Part shown: piece after piece, positions 23,547 to 33,460 of the stretch
Layout of the letters: every line of letters begins with the position of its first letter
Numbering within the stretch: the stretch's first letter is position 1
NCBI RefSeq assembly: GCF_014646135.1
Contig: NZ_BMMW01000004.1
Location: 248,001-312,000, forward strand
Source: Nocardia camponoti
Lineage (GTDB): Bacteria > Actinomycetota > Actinomycetes > Mycobacteriales > Mycobacteriaceae
Length of the DNA stretch: 64,000 bases
Direction: 5' to 3'
Position numbers and translations under genes: made by a program
Notes under the pieces: model-generated
What the model was told of the DNA's origin: nothing
The model's database searches: none
The model's input: the letters and a program-made list of their open reading frames with translations, nothing else

Positions 23547-25099
23547 CCGGTGCCGCGGACCGCAGCGGCTGGCGCACAGTATTGGTCGGCGCGAGCCGCT
23601 TCTCACACCCCGACTTCCATGACCTGCCCGCCGTCGCCAACAACATCACCGACCTCGCCGAACGCCTCACCGCGCCCTCCGGTGGTGCAGTGGCCGAGCC
23701 ACACTGCACCGTCCTGCACAACCCGAGCCAGTCCGTGCAGGTGGGAACCGCGATCGCCCGGGCGGCGGCCGAGGCCGAAGATGTTCTGCTGTTCTACTTC
23801 TCGGGGCATGGAAAACGAGATCCACGGGGAAACCTGCATTTGATTCTGACCGACAGCGACCCCGACCAGGTCGTGTTGAGTTCGATGCCGTACAGCTTCA
23901 TTCGCGAAACGATCAGCAGGAGCCGTGCTCGCGCGCGCATCGTCATCCTGGATTGTTGCTTCTCGGGCAACGCTTTCGAAACGATGGGCGCGTCATCGGA
24001 CATCATCGAAGACGCCGAAATCGAGGGCACATACATCCTCACCTCGTCCCCCAAGAACCAGAACTCACTGGCACCGGTGGGCGACCGCCACACCGCGTTC
24101 ACCGCTGCCCTGCTGGCCGCCGCGACGGACACCGATCTCACCCTCGATCAGCTCTACGCCAGCACGGCCAAGATACTCAGGGGCCGCAGCCAGCCGGAAC
24201 CACAATGCCGAGTTCACAATTCGGCGCACGCGCTGCGGCTGTTCGCTCCACCCACCGCACTGGCAGCACCCGCGGTGGCCGATCATGTCGATGGCGATGT
24301 GGTCGCCGTGCTCACCGCCGCACAGCAGGGCGATGTCGACGCAATGATCGAGCTGGCGCAACGATTCCACCGCGCGAAAGATCTCGAGCACGCCGAACAG
24401 TGGTGGCGCCTCGCCGCTGAGGCCGGGAATCCCGGTGCGATGTACAACGTCGCGGTGGTCAGCGAAATTCAGCGCAGATTCGAAGACGGCAAATACTGGT
24501 ATCAGCGTGCCGCCGAAACCGGCGACACCAACGCCATGCACAACCTCGCGATCCGGCTTCGGCTCAGCGGGCGCGAGGCCGAAGCCGCCCGATGGTGGCA
24601 GGCAGCGGGCCATACCACGCCACAGCGCAACGGCGAGAAGCTGCGAAAAGTGGTGCTGCGAAAAGACTCGCCGGTCGACCCGCACATGCGGACCGACGAT
24701 GAGGCACCGCAGTACTCGTTGCCGACGACCCGTCGACTGATGCTCATAACACTGGGGAAATGGGCCAACCGCCCGGCTACCTGGAACGAAACTCCCTGGG
24801 GCGGAGGTGTGCACACCCGCACCGGCAGCGGCTACTACCACGGCATGTCCGACGATGAGTTACTCGGCTCCGCACGGGTCTTCTGGAAATTCAGACCGGC
24901 GAACTGGCACGGCGTCGACTTCGCGGTAGTCGCCCATGCGGGAATCACCCGCGCGGTGATTCGGATCCACGACTTCATCGGGCCTTTCGGTGACCGTTAC
25001 GGCATCCAGGGTCAACTGGTCGACGACCCGGACATTCTCGCCGAACTCGTCGACAAGACCGTTCCCCGACGGCAGAACCCCATCACGCTCTGGGCCTGA
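23543..25099 (+). CDS. Caspase-family peptidase with Sel1 repeats and unknown C-terminal domain
   Basis: A 518-residue protein. Residues 1-240 are a C14 caspase domain with histidine in LLFYFSGHGKRD and cysteine in IVILDCCFSGNAF. Residues 260-350 hold Sel1/TPR-like repeats (DAMIELAQRFHRAKDLEHAE, GNPGAMYNVAVV, GDTNAMHNLAIRL) for protein binding. The last 110 residues (ITLGKWANRPATWNETPWGG through VPRRQNPITLW) form a tryptophan-rich domain I do not recognise. Coupling to EACC1 identifies it as the probable effector of a ternary conflict system that may cause cell suicide or cleave partners on infection. Processing target and trigger are not readable. Confidence 0.88.
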   Translation: MTGAADRSGWRTVLVGASRFSHPDFHDLPAVANNITDLAERLTAPSGGAVAEPHCTVLHNPSQSVQVGTAIARAAAEAEDVLLFYFSGHGKRDPRGNLHLILTDSDPDQVVLSSMPYSFIRETISRSRARARIVILDCCFSGNAFETMGASSDIIEDAEIEGTYILTSSPKNQNSLAPVGDRHTAFTAALLAAATDTDLTLDQLYASTAKILRGRSQPEPQCRVHNSAHALRLFAPPTALAAPAVADHVDGDVVAVLTAAQQGDVDAMIELAQRFHRAKDLEHAEQWWRLAAEAGNPGAMYNVAVVSEIQRRFEDGKYWYQRAAETGDTNAMHNLAIRLRLSGREAEAARWWQAAGHTTPQRNGEKLRKVVLRKDSPVDPHMRTDDEAPQYSLPTTRRLMLITLGKWANRPATWNETPWGGGVHTRTGSGYYHGMSDDELLGSARVFWKFRPANWHGVDFAVVAHAGITRAVIRIHDFIGPFGDRYGIQGQLVDDPDILAELVDKTVPRRQNPITLWA

Positions 25100-25290
25100 T
25101 GACCTCACATCTCGACATCGGCACGCGCCACGACGCCGATACCGGCGGTGCATAGTTCAGCTGACGTGCCAGGGCCTGCGTTCCGCATAGGCCATAGCGC
25201 CTGGAGTCCCAATTTATGCCCTGACCAGCATGGACATAGAGAAACCCGCCGAGAGACCGTGTCTCTAGGCAGATAGATTCCCGCTGGTCA
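25100..25290. other. Gap between the caspase gene and IS remnant
   Basis: No gene is seen. The stretch contains a short inverted pair around GAGACCGTGTCTC near 25253-25265, which may be an insertion-sequence end. Confidence 0.3.
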
Positions 25291-26064
25291 GGGCGTCGGG
25301 GTCAGTTCGACGATCGGCTTCGGAACCGGGATACCGAGCTTGGCGAACAAGTCCCGCTGAGCCTTCGTCGGCTCGGTCGCCCGCCGGAACGTGCCCGCCG
25401 GGCCGGTGAACGTCCCGACATGCAACCGGTCCAACTCCCGCTGGGTGGTGAACCACGTTGCGATAGTAGTCGTTTCGATGGTCCGGATCATCAACAAGGC
25501 CAGCCAACACAACACGACGTGCGCGCGGATGCGTTCCTCGAGTCGGTGATAGACCGGCCGCAGGTCCAGGAACTGTTTCATGTCCCGCCCGCCATGTTCG
25601 AACGACATGCGGGACTGGACGCTGTCGAAGATCGTGTGGGTCACCGACCGAGGCTTCTCTTCGGCCGAGAACCGCCGCTACCTGCGGCAGCGCGACCACC
25701 AGTACGTCATCGGCGAGAAGATGCGCTCCGGCAGCGAGGAAGCGGACGGCCATCCCGATCACGATCTGCGGCAAGGTCATCTCGGGAGTCCTTCGACTAG
25801 CCGTAAGCCCCGAACCCGCCGGGCTTCGCGCTGCCGCCGGATTCGTGCGCGGCAGTGGCAGTTTCGTCGACGCCACCCTCATCGGCGGGACCGGGTGGTC
25901 ACGCTCGTCGCGGGCGACGGTTCGTCGGCGGCGGTCTCGAAATAGGTGGAGGTCGTGTCGAAGAACAACATATCCACTTCAAGGTTCAACAGGGTCGCGA
26001 CCTGGTCGAACACCTGCCGTTCCAGGTCGTTAGTGACCGCGTGCACCAGTCCATCGCCAGATAA
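25291..26064 (-). mobile_element. Scrambled IS1634-type transposase remnant with an internal inversion
   Basis: On the minus strand, three separate pieces of an IS4/IS1634-like transposase are found. One is LLNLEVDMLFFDTTSTYFE (first catalytic Asp) near 25950-26050. The second is MTLPQIVIGMAV near 25770. The third is the C-terminus HRLEERIRAHVVLCWLALLM ... RELDRLHVGTF at 25300-25560. The piece that belongs between the last two (VWVTDRGFSSAENRRYLRQR, with the second Asp) reads on the plus strand at about 25635-25740. Several frameshifts are present. The element is inactive. Confidence 0.75.
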
Positions 26065-26109
26065 CAGGCGTCGTCGCTGGTCTCGGCCCCGCCCTACGAA
26101 AAACCGGGT

Positions 26110-29100
26110 TTACCGACCGCGTCTCCGACTGGTGAGGGGAGGGGTCGTGCTGCCTCCATTGCCTACGGCACCGGCGAACTGACCCACGTCGTGTGGGGAT
26201 TTCTGGACGACCTCGATCTTCGTCGTTGGCGCTGGCGCATCGGCAGGTGCGGACTCGGGCTGTGGCGCCTTGGTTCCCAACAGTTCCTGATTGATCGCCT
26301 TCTGCCGTTCCCGCAACCCGTCGAGGCGGTCGGCGTGCTCGAATGGCTTGCCCAGACGTTGTTCGGAGCGTTCACGTTCCTCGCGTTCGGTGGCAAGGCG
26401 GCTCATTGCGACATCGAGTCGTTTGTCCAAGCCGTTGACCGCGTTCTCCAGCCTGAGCATCAGTCCTGGCCCGCCCCTTTCCAAGGTCTTCTTGTCAAGG
26501 GTGACGTAGAGGTCTGTGCTGACATCGGAGAACACAACTTCGACGTGGACTTCTCGGCCGGTGGATACGGTGCGGGCGTCGAGGACGAGGCCCGCGATCT
26601 CCGCTACGCCCTGGTCGGAGAAGACCTTCCAGACCGAGCGGGGGTCCTGAGTCAGCTTGGCCAGTCGTGCGGCGAGCGCGTCGCCGGCGTCGCCGCGGTG
26701 GTCGAAGAATCGACCGTTGACCTTGGCGGCGAACGCGTCGCCCTTGGTCGGTTTCCGGTGCGCGATTGCTCGGGTGTAGGCGTCGATCTCAGTTTCGAGG
26801 GCAGGGATGGCGTTGTCAGCGTCGCGAATACGGATATGCAGCATCGACTGGCTCCGTTGGTGGGCTCGGCGCAAGCGATCGAGTTTGGTGACCTCGATGT
26901 CGACTTCGGCCTTTTCCAGCACCAGCGGATTGCCACTGGCGATAGCGAGGGCCTCGTTGGCGTTGAGCGCCGCATCGCCGATATCGTCGATCTCCCTGGC
27001 GGTGAGCGACCCCTTCAGAAACTGGTTGACCATGGCCGCTTTTCGCGACTGAGCTGCCCACATGCGAGCATCGAATGTGCCCTCGGTGACGGCGCGAGCA
27101 ACAGCGATCTCAGCGTTTTGATTGCCCTGGCGGATACCACGTCCATCACGCTGATCGATGTCAGCTGGCCTCCAGGGGCAGTCGACATGCAGCATGGCGA
27201 CCATCCGGTCCTGAATATTCACGCCGACGCCCATCTTGGAGGTGGAGCCGAAAAGGAACTGGATACTGCCGTTGCGTGCCTTGGTGAACAGCGCCGCTTT
27301 GCCCTTGTCGTTCTTCGCGTCGTGGATGTAGGCGAACAGGTCCGCCGGTGCGCCCCGGGCGATGAGCTTGGTCTTGAGTTCGTCGTAGGCATTCCAGTCC
27401 TCGCCTGGTGTTCCCAGGTCACAGAACGCCAAGACAAGGCCGCCGCGGCGAGGGTGTGGCTGTCCGTCGCGACCGAGGAAGACCTGGTCCTTGGCGGCTT
27501 GCCATTTGTCGAACATCCAGTCCGCCGCCGCTTCGAGCTTGAGGCCGAACTGATCGTCACCGACCTGTTCGTCCGGCTGATGGCGCGACATCGCCGAGTA
27601 GAGCGCGACATACCTCGCCGTGGCGGGACTCGGAGACTTAGCGTGGAGGTGTCTGGCGATGGCGCCTCCCTCCGCAATGTCCAACATCGGGCGATCCTCG
27701 TGCGCCGATACGGTACGAGAGCCGAGTCCGAGCGACTTGACAAGGCGCAGGTCAAGAGCTGCGGCACGACCGTCGGACGAGATCTTGAGCATGTTGTCCA
27801 CGGTGGGATCAACCGCGCGCGACTTCACCTTCTGGGCCCGATGACCGAGGTCCCGGACGTATTCGAGCTGGGTGTCGGTAGCCGGGACGGAGATGACCTC
27901 CGGCGCACGCTGCCCGTCGGCCCGACGCGCGAGTTTGGGGACCGGGAGCTTCAGGTCCTCCGGCAATTTCACGTCGGCGGCGACATGGAACATGCGTTGC
28001 AGCTCGATGACGTTGCGGAACCCCACGAGTCGGGTCTTGAGACTCCACGAATTGCCGTCGACCGACATCTCCAGCTCGGTCTTCGTCTTGCCGAAGGTGG
28101 CCGCCCACTCGTCGAAATTGCGGATTCCGGCGTCTTCGAGCAAGTCCGGGCGGAGGTAGCGCTGCACGACGTACGCCTCGGTGATGCTGTTCGCGAGCGG
28201 GGTCGCCGTGGCGCCGGTGATGGCGCGCCCGTTGTGCTTGTCGCGCAGGTACTCCACGACCATGTGCAGTTTCTGCGCCCGCTGGCTTCCGGCGATGGCG
28301 GCGGACTCGATCTGGGTGTCGGTGGCCAGATTCTTGAAGTCGTGCAGCTCATCAACTACGAGGTAGTCGATGCCGGTCTGCTCGAACGTGATGCCCGGAT
28401 CGGTCGGGGCGCCGACCTTCTTTTTCAGCTTCTCCTCGGACTTAAGGATCGCGTCCTCGATACGTTTGACGGTCGTGCGTTTGGCCCCGCCGGCCATGAG
28501 TTCGGCCAGATACTCGCGGCGCGGTTGGATCTCGCGGTCGAAGTACCAGTGCGCTGTGTCGCGTGCGACCTCGAGGCGTTGGAATGACCCGCGAGTCAAG
28601 ATGATCGCGTCCCAATCGCCGGTCGCTGCGCGGGCGACGAACTGTCGTCGTTTCTCCCCCGCCAGGTCCTCGGTGCCGGCGGCGAGGATGCGCGCCTGCG
28701 GATACGCCTGCAAGAACTCCCTGGCGAATTGATCGAGCATCGAGTTCGGCACCATGATCGCTGGTTTGCTGACCAGCCCAAGGCGTTTGAGTTCCATGAC
28801 GCCCATCGCCACCCCCAACGTCTTGCCCGCGCCGACGGCGTGGAAAAGACCCACATTCGGCTCGGCGATCATCCTGGCGACCGCGGCCCGCTGGTGCGGG
28901 CGCGGGGTGTAGACCCGGGATAGGCCGGGCAGGCTGAGCACCTTCCCGTCGGTCTCGTAGTTACGCAAGACGAGGTTGTTGAAACGTCGGTTGTACTCCT
29001 CGCTCAGCCGCGCTGCGCGGACCGGGTTCTCCCACACCCATTCGCTGAACCGTTCGTTGACCTGTTCGGCCTTCTCGTTGGCGGCTTCGGTTTCGGTCGG

Positions 29101-32100
29101 GTTGGGGATGCGTGACTCACCGTTCTCGTCCGGATCGAAGACGCGGATCGGAGCCTGGCGCAGCAGGGCTTGGGCGATTTTGGGTGCCGGGACGCGGGCG
29201 GTGCCGAACTCCTGGGTCGCCAGAACGCCGCGACGGCCACCGGTAACCTTCCACTCCCCCGCCTTGGTGTGCTCGACGGTGATCGTGTCGTCGTTGAGGA
29301 CCTCGTTCAGGAATGTCTGCACGTCGGGCGCGTCGATCCAGACCGCGCCGAGTCGGGCGTCGATCTCGGCTGGTCCGAGATCGACGGGGATGACCCCGGT
29401 CAGCGCGGTGACGTTGTCGCTGTAGGTCTCCGGGTTCGCGGCGGCGGCGTTGCGGGCTTGATCGAGCTTGAGACGGACATTGCCCGACAGATATTCCGCC
29501 GCAGGAACGAAGCGGCCGTCCTCGGCGGGGTCGGGGTAGATCAGACCTCGGCATTGCGCGCGAGCGTGGTCGTCGTCGATGCCGAGCAGGCCCGCGATGA
29601 CCGGCAGGTCGATGCGGCCGTGCGTATCCAGGCAGATCGCCACCGCGTCCTCGGCGGTGTCCGCTCCGGTGCGCGGGGTGCGCGGCGCGACGACGCGCTG
29701 GCGCATGATCGCCATCTTCACCGCGGTGTCGGTGGTGGCGTCGTAGTCTTCGAGCGCCAGCACGATCGGGGCGTGCGGGTCGTCGCGGAATACCCTCATG
29801 ACCAGGGGACGACGGACCGACATGACCGGCTCACCCGCATCATCGACGCGTCCGGTCGGATGCCATGTGCAGCGGTTGATCGGTCCGAATCGCTCGGTGT
29901 AGCGGTCGTAGCGGTGGTTGAGTCGCGTGCGCAGGGCTTCGATCTCGTCGGAGTCTTCGGCGTTGGCGGCCTCGTTCTCCAGCAGAGCGACCGCGGTGTC
30001 GCGCAACCCCAGTAATGCCCGCAGTTCCTCGGCCTGGGTTTTCGGGATCGTCAGCTCGCTGTAGGTGCCGTCGACGTGCAGTGCCTCGAAGCCTTGTGCT
30101 GTGGCGCGCAGGTGGCCAGGGAATTCGTTCGCGTCGCCGGGTGCGCTGGCCGCAGCACGTCGTTCGCCGGCGACCAGTGCACGGGACTGATGGGCGATGC
30201 CCTCGCTCAGGGCTTGCCGCGCGATGCGATCGAGCGCCTCACGGAGTTGCTGTTCCAGGTCGCCGCGCCCGTGCACCTCGACTGCCAATCCGCCGTACAT
30301 GCTGGTTCCGGCTCGTAGCTCACCGAGAACCATGTCGGGGTTGTTGAGGAAATACTCGTTGACGACGACTTCCGCATCACCGGCATCTTGAGCCAAGGGC
30401 ACTTCGGTGCTGGTGGCCAGCTCGAACGGTCCACCGAGCTGGCGTGGCGCGCCATCTCGACGGCGCAGGATCAGAATGTCGGTGACCACGTCCGTGCCCG
30501 CGACTCGCCGATGTGCGCCATTGGGCAGGCGGACCGCACCGAGGAAGTCGGCGTGAGCGGCGATGTCGCGACGGGCGGATGGATTCTTCTTGTCCAGGGT
30601 GAAGGAGCTGGTCACCACCGCCACCACACCGCCCGGCTTGGTCAGTGCGATCGACTTGAGGATGAAGTGGTCGTGCATGCTGTGCTCGCCGGTGTTGTGC
30701 ACCGGATCGTGGAGCCGTGTCGAGGAGAACGGCACGTTGCCGATCGTGGCGTCGAAGTGTCCTTCGGGCAGACGGGTGTCGGCGAAGGATTCGACCCGGA
30801 TGTCGGCGTGCGGGTAGAGCGCCTGTGCGATCCGAGCGGTGGTGGAGTCCAGTTCCACACCGGTCACGCGCGCCGATTCCGGGGCACGTCCGATGAATGC
30901 GCCTGCACCGCAACCTGGTTCGAGGACTCGTCCGTCGACGAACCCGAGGGATTGGAGGTGATCCCACATCGTCCGCACGATCATCGGATCGGTGTAGTGG
31001 GCGTTGAGGACGGTGCGGTTGGCCTGCTTCCATCCGGTTTCGCCGATCAGGGTTCGTAGCGATTCGGCGTCGGCGCGGAACTCTTCACGCTCGGCGTCGA
31101 AGATCGCGGCGGCGGCGCCCCACGAGGTCCATTTCGCCAACGTTTCTCGCTCGGCCGGCGTCGGGGTGCGGTCGTCGCGTTCGAGGACCTGAATGGTCTG
31201 GATCGCCGCGAGGTTCGCCTCGATGCGCCGCTGTGGCGACCGGGGGATCTCCACTTCGGGCGCCGGAAGCCGTTCGGCGCGACGGAATCCCGCGTTCACG
31301 GGACCGGTCGCATTGGCCCTCGCTGTTGTGAGCGGCCCGGTGGCCGCCTCGGTCCGAGGTGGTGTCGCTGGTGACTGGTCGGTGGTAACAGGCACCGCCG
31401 TCGGTGCCTGCGCCTCGGACGGCATAGGGGCAGGGGTCGCACCATTGGAGGCCGCTGGCGGCGATGCCAGGGCGGTCGAATCCTGTTGAACCTCCGACGA
31501 TTCGATGGGTGTTGCGTGTTCGGTCTGCGGTGTTGTGTCCGCGTGGCCGGAGGCGAGGGGCGCAGTGTCGGCGGTGGTCGCGGCGCCGGTCTCGGTGAAG
31601 GGCAGGCCGAGCCTGGTGAGCGAGGCTCGCAGGTACCCGACGCGGCGGGTGCGCACGGCGAAGTCGGTCGCCCGCCGCTGATACCAGAATTTCTGGGGGC
31701 GTGACCACTGGAATTTGGCGTCGTGCAGGGCTTGGCGGAGTTGCAGGTTCGCTTTGTCGGTGTTGCGGACCAGCGTGCCTTCGGTGGTGTGCTCGATGAG
31801 GATCGGCAACGGAGTCGTCGCGTCCTCGACCAGGGGTGCGGGTTCTGGCGGATCAGTTCGGGATGTAGCGAGATTCGTTTCGGTGCCGACGATTTCAGCT
31901 GCGGCGGGAATCCTCGGCTCTGGGTGCTCGGCCAGATGGGCACGAATCCGAGGCATGACTTCGCGCACGGGTAGCGCTTCGGTGATCGGCGCCGCGTCGG
32001 CGGCGGGGTGGACGATCCACTGGCCGCGTTTGGGTTCGAGGAGGAAAGTGTGTCCATCGACAACGACGTGCGCCCGTTGTCCGTGCACTCCATCGAACTG

Positions 32101-33327
32101 TTCGCGGGCCGCCAGCCCGAGTTTGTCGACGAACCCCGCCAGCCGCTCGATGCGCGAGCGCATCTCGACGTAGTCGGTGGCGTCGGCGGGGTTGATGAGC
32201 TGAGCCTGGTCGAGCAGCGTGCGCGCTTGCTCGAAGCGTCCAGCCCGAAGGTGTTCACCGGCCGCATTAACCATCGGCCCTGTGGCGTGTGCGCGCTCGT
32301 ACTGGCGGGCTTGGACCGAGGCGGGTGTCTCGTCGTAGAGGTCTGGGCGGGCCCGCAGGTAGCACTCGACCCACAACCAGGTCGGCCCGAATCGCTCCCC
32401 CGCCGACAGCGCCTTCAGCGGCCCCTCGGTGAGGTATCGCGGCGCGGTGGAGGGGTTGAAGATCTCGGGTGGCCGGTTGTAGCCACCGTAGGCGTAGGCC
32501 TCGTCCTCGATCGTGCACCGCAGCGTTGCCAGTTCGACCGGGCTGAACATCGCATCGGCCCGCGCCAGACGTTCGGCTTCGGCACCGCTGGTCGCCGTGC
32601 CGACCTCGCGGCCGACTTCCCACGTCTGCACACCGTCGATGAGGTAGTCCCGTCCACCGACGGTGACGATGGTGTCCTGCGTGCTGGAGCCGAGTTCTAT
32701 CGCGCCGGCCGCGCGGCGTCCTGCCTCTCCAAGATCAGCGCCAGCTGTTCGCGCTTCTGCTGAGCGGTCAACTCGTCGTGATCGCTCAGCATCCAGTGGA
32801 CCTCCTCGACCAGATGCGGATACCGGCGATCCCACTCGCTCGCCTCCGGGCTGCCCGGCTCCATCTCCAGGCGCTGCTCCACCGCTCGCTCCTCCTGCTG
32901 CATCACCAGCAGGTCGCGCTCGGTCCGGCTCGGTTGCGGGTCGTCCTGGTTCTCCGGGGGCATCGAGTACAGCAGCTCGGCCAAGGCCATCTCCGTCGCC
33001 TGGGCGCGCACCGTGTTCAGCGTTCCCACCCGTTGCAGGTAGTCCTGTCCGGGGGTAATCGCGTCGGTTTCCAGCTGGGTTGAGATCTGCTCGATTCGCT
33101 GACTGATCTGATCTGCCAGCTGTTGGAAGTGCGTCTGCGGGTCCTCCAGCAGTTGCGTTGTTCGTGGCAGGTACGTCGTGTAGTAGGTCCTGACCTGGTC
33201 GATGATCATCGCGTTCGTTGTCCTTTCGGTGGTCGACGGTCGAGGGTGCCGGGTTCGGGTCGCCCCATAGTGCCTCCAGGCTCAGCTGGTCTTCGCTGAT
33301 CTGTATTCTTCGCGGTCGCCGCGCCAT
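26110..33327 (-). CDS. Giant N6-adenine DNA methylase-SNF2-like helicase of mobile elements
   Basis: A protein of about 2,400 residues combining a methylase and a helicase, as in large proteins of actinobacterial plasmids and ICEs. The SAM motif is VLEPGCGAGAFIG with the catalytic-type motif IGNVPFSS (N-x-P-F). The helicase has Walker A FHAVGAGKTLGVAMGV, DEAD-like YLVVDELHDFKN, and a C-lobe with FLFGSTSKMGVGVNIQDR and DQRDGRGIRQGNQN. Such proteins are thought to protect or remodel the element's DNA during transfer. ATG 33327 has GGAGG six bases upstream and credible codons for some 45 residues (MARRPRRIQISEDQLSLEAL). However, the next 170 or so codons overlap a better-looking ORF in another frame, and no start codon is found near 32700 where the methylase protein proper begins. 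Internal GTG near 32630 is an alternative start. Confidence 0.85.
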   Translation of the reverse strand: MARRPRRIQISEDQLSLEALWGDPNPAPSTVDHRKDNERDDHRPGQDLLHDVPATNNATAGGPADALPTAGRSDQSANRADLNPAGNRRDYPRTGLPATGGNAEHGARPGDGDGLGRAAVLDAPGEPGRPATEPDRARPAGDAAGGASGGAAPGDGAGQPGGERVGSPVSASGRGGPLDAERSRRVDRSAEARTAGADLGEAGRRAAGAIELGSSTQDTIVTVGGRDYLIDGVQTWEVGREVGTATSGAEAERLARADAMFSPVELATLRCTIEDEAYAYGGYNRPPEIFNPSTAPRYLTEGPLKALSAGERFGPTWLWVECYLRARPDLYDETPASVQARQYERAHATGPMVNAAGEHLRAGRFEQARTLLDQAQLINPADATDYVEMRSRIERLAGFVDKLGLAAREQFDGVHGQRAHVVVDGHTFLLEPKRGQWIVHPAADAAPITEALPVREVMPRIRAHLAEHPEPRIPAAAEIVGTETNLATSRTDPPEPAPLVEDATTPLPILIEHTTEGTLVRNTDKANLQLRQALHDAKFQWSRPQKFWYQRRATDFAVRTRRVGYLRASLTRLGLPFTETGAATTADTAPLASGHADTTPQTEHATPIESSEVQQDSTALASPPAASNGATPAPMPSEAQAPTAVPVTTDQSPATPPRTEAATGPLTTARANATGPVNAGFRRAERLPAPEVEIPRSPQRRIEANLAAIQTIQVLERDDRTPTPAERETLAKWTSWGAAAAIFDAEREEFRADAESLRTLIGETGWKQANRTVLNAHYTDPMIVRTMWDHLQSLGFVDGRVLEPGCGAGAFIGRAPESARVTGVELDSTTARIAQALYPHADIRVESFADTRLPEGHFDATIGNVPFSSTRLHDPVHNTGEHSMHDHFILKSIALTKPGGVVAVVTSSFTLDKKNPSARRDIAAHADFLGAVRLPNGAHRRVAGTDVVTDILILRRRDGAPRQLGGPFELATSTEVPLAQDAGDAEVVVNEYFLNNPDMVLGELRAGTSMYGGLAVEVHGRGDLEQQLREALDRIARQALSEGIAHQSRALVAGERRAAASAPGDANEFPGHLRATAQGFEALHVDGTYSELTIPKTQAEELRALLGLRDTAVALLENEAANAEDSDEIEALRTRLNHRYDRYTERFGPINRCTWHPTGRVDDAGEPVMSVRRPLVMRVFRDDPHAPIVLALEDYDATTDTAVKMAIMRQRVVAPRTPRTGADTAEDAVAICLDTHGRIDLPVIAGLLGIDDDHARAQCRGLIYPDPAEDGRFVPAAEYLSGNVRLKLDQARNAAAANPETYSDNVTALTGVIPVDLGPAEIDARLGAVWIDAPDVQTFLNEVLNDDTITVEHTKAGEWKVTGGRRGVLATQEFGTARVPAPKIAQALLRQAPIRVFDPDENGESRIPNPTETEAANEKAEQVNERFSEWVWENPVRAARLSEEYNRRFNNLVLRNYETDGKVLSLPGLSRVYTPRPHQRAAVARMIAEPNVGLFHAVGAGKTLGVAMGVMELKRLGLVSKPAIMVPNSMLDQFAREFLQAYPQARILAAGTEDLAGEKRRQFVARAATGDWDAIILTRGSFQRLEVARDTAHWYFDREIQPRREYLAELMAGGAKRTTVKRIEDAILKSEEKLKKKVGAPTDPGITFEQTGIDYLVVDELHDFKNLATDTQIESAAIAGSQRAQKLHMVVEYLRDKHNGRAITGATATPLANSITEAYVVQRYLRPDLLEDAGIRNFDEWAATFGKTKTELEMSVDGNSWSLKTRLVGFRNVIELQRMFHVAADVKLPEDLKLPVPKLARRADGQRAPEVISVPATDTQLEYVRDLGHRAQKVKSRAVDPTVDNMLKISSDGRAAALDLRLVKSLGLGSRTVSAHEDRPMLDIAEGGAIARHLHAKSPSPATARYVALYSAMSRHQPDEQVGDDQFGLKLEAAADWMFDKWQAAKDQVFLGRDGQPHPRRGGLVLAFCDLGTPGEDWNAYDELKTKLIARGAPADLFAYIHDAKNDKGKAALFTKARNGSIQFLFGSTSKMGVGVNIQDRMVAMLHVDCPWRPADIDQRDGRGIRQGNQNAEIAVARAVTEGTFDARMWAAQSRKAAMVNQFLKGSLTAREIDDIGDAALNANEALAIASGNPLVLEKAEVDIEVTKLDRLRRAHQRSQSMLHIRIRDADNAIPALETEIDAYTRAIAHRKPTKGDAFAAKVNGRFFDHRGDAGDALAARLAKLTQDPRSVWKVFSDQGVAEIAGLVLDARTVSTGREVHVEVVFSDVSTDLYVTLDKKTLERGGPGLMLRLENAVNGLDKRLDVAMSRLATEREERERSEQRLGKPFEHADRLDGLRERQKAINQELLGTKAPQPESAPADAPAPTTKIEVVQKSPHDVGQFAGAVGNGGSTTPPLTSRRRGR
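32697..33209 (-). CDS. Hypothetical protein nested in the methylase-helicase frame
   Basis: ATG 33209 to TAG 32697 encodes 170 residues with strong GC-rich third positions and natural composition (YYTTYLPRTTQLLEDPQTHF, a helical charged protein ending LALILERQDAARPAR). The overlapping giant frame reads as Gly/Ala/Pro/Arg-rich low complexity here. I therefore believe this is the translated frame. AAAGGA lies about 11 bases before the ATG. The family is unknown. Its stop lies where the methylase protein begins, which suggests coupling or a frameshift fusion. Confidence 0.65.
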   Translation of the reverse strand: MIIDQVRTYYTTYLPRTTQLLEDPQTHFQQLADQISQRIEQISTQLETDAITPGQDYLQRVGTLNTVRAQATEMALAELLYSMPPENQDDPQPSRTERDLLVMQQEERAVEQRLEMEPGSPEASEWDRRYPHLVEEVHWMLSDHDELTAQQKREQLALILERQDAARPAR

Positions 33328-33445
33328 AGTCGCCTCCGTGTTCGACGGCGGGGCGGCGCATCGCACCAGCCCCAATGGTTCCGTTGTTGCTGATGTGTCG
33401 AGAACATCCACCTGCGACGATTGCCGCAGGTGAACTCGATGCACT

Positions 33446-33460
33446 CTAATATATCGAAAG
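33446..33460 (-). promoter_or_regulatory. Element motif CTTTCGATAC-like, site 1
   Basis: On the minus strand the site reads CTTTCGATATATTAG, about 120 bases before ATG 33327. A second TATCGATAC half lies some 10 bases further upstream. It is one of six copies in the element; see the related finding. Confidence 0.5.

Noticed and set aside
26191..28587. Long plus-strand frame of about 800 codons
   Set aside because: It is the antisense of the methylase-helicase gene, which carries recognisable motifs; the plus frame has none and is open only because of high GC at third positions.
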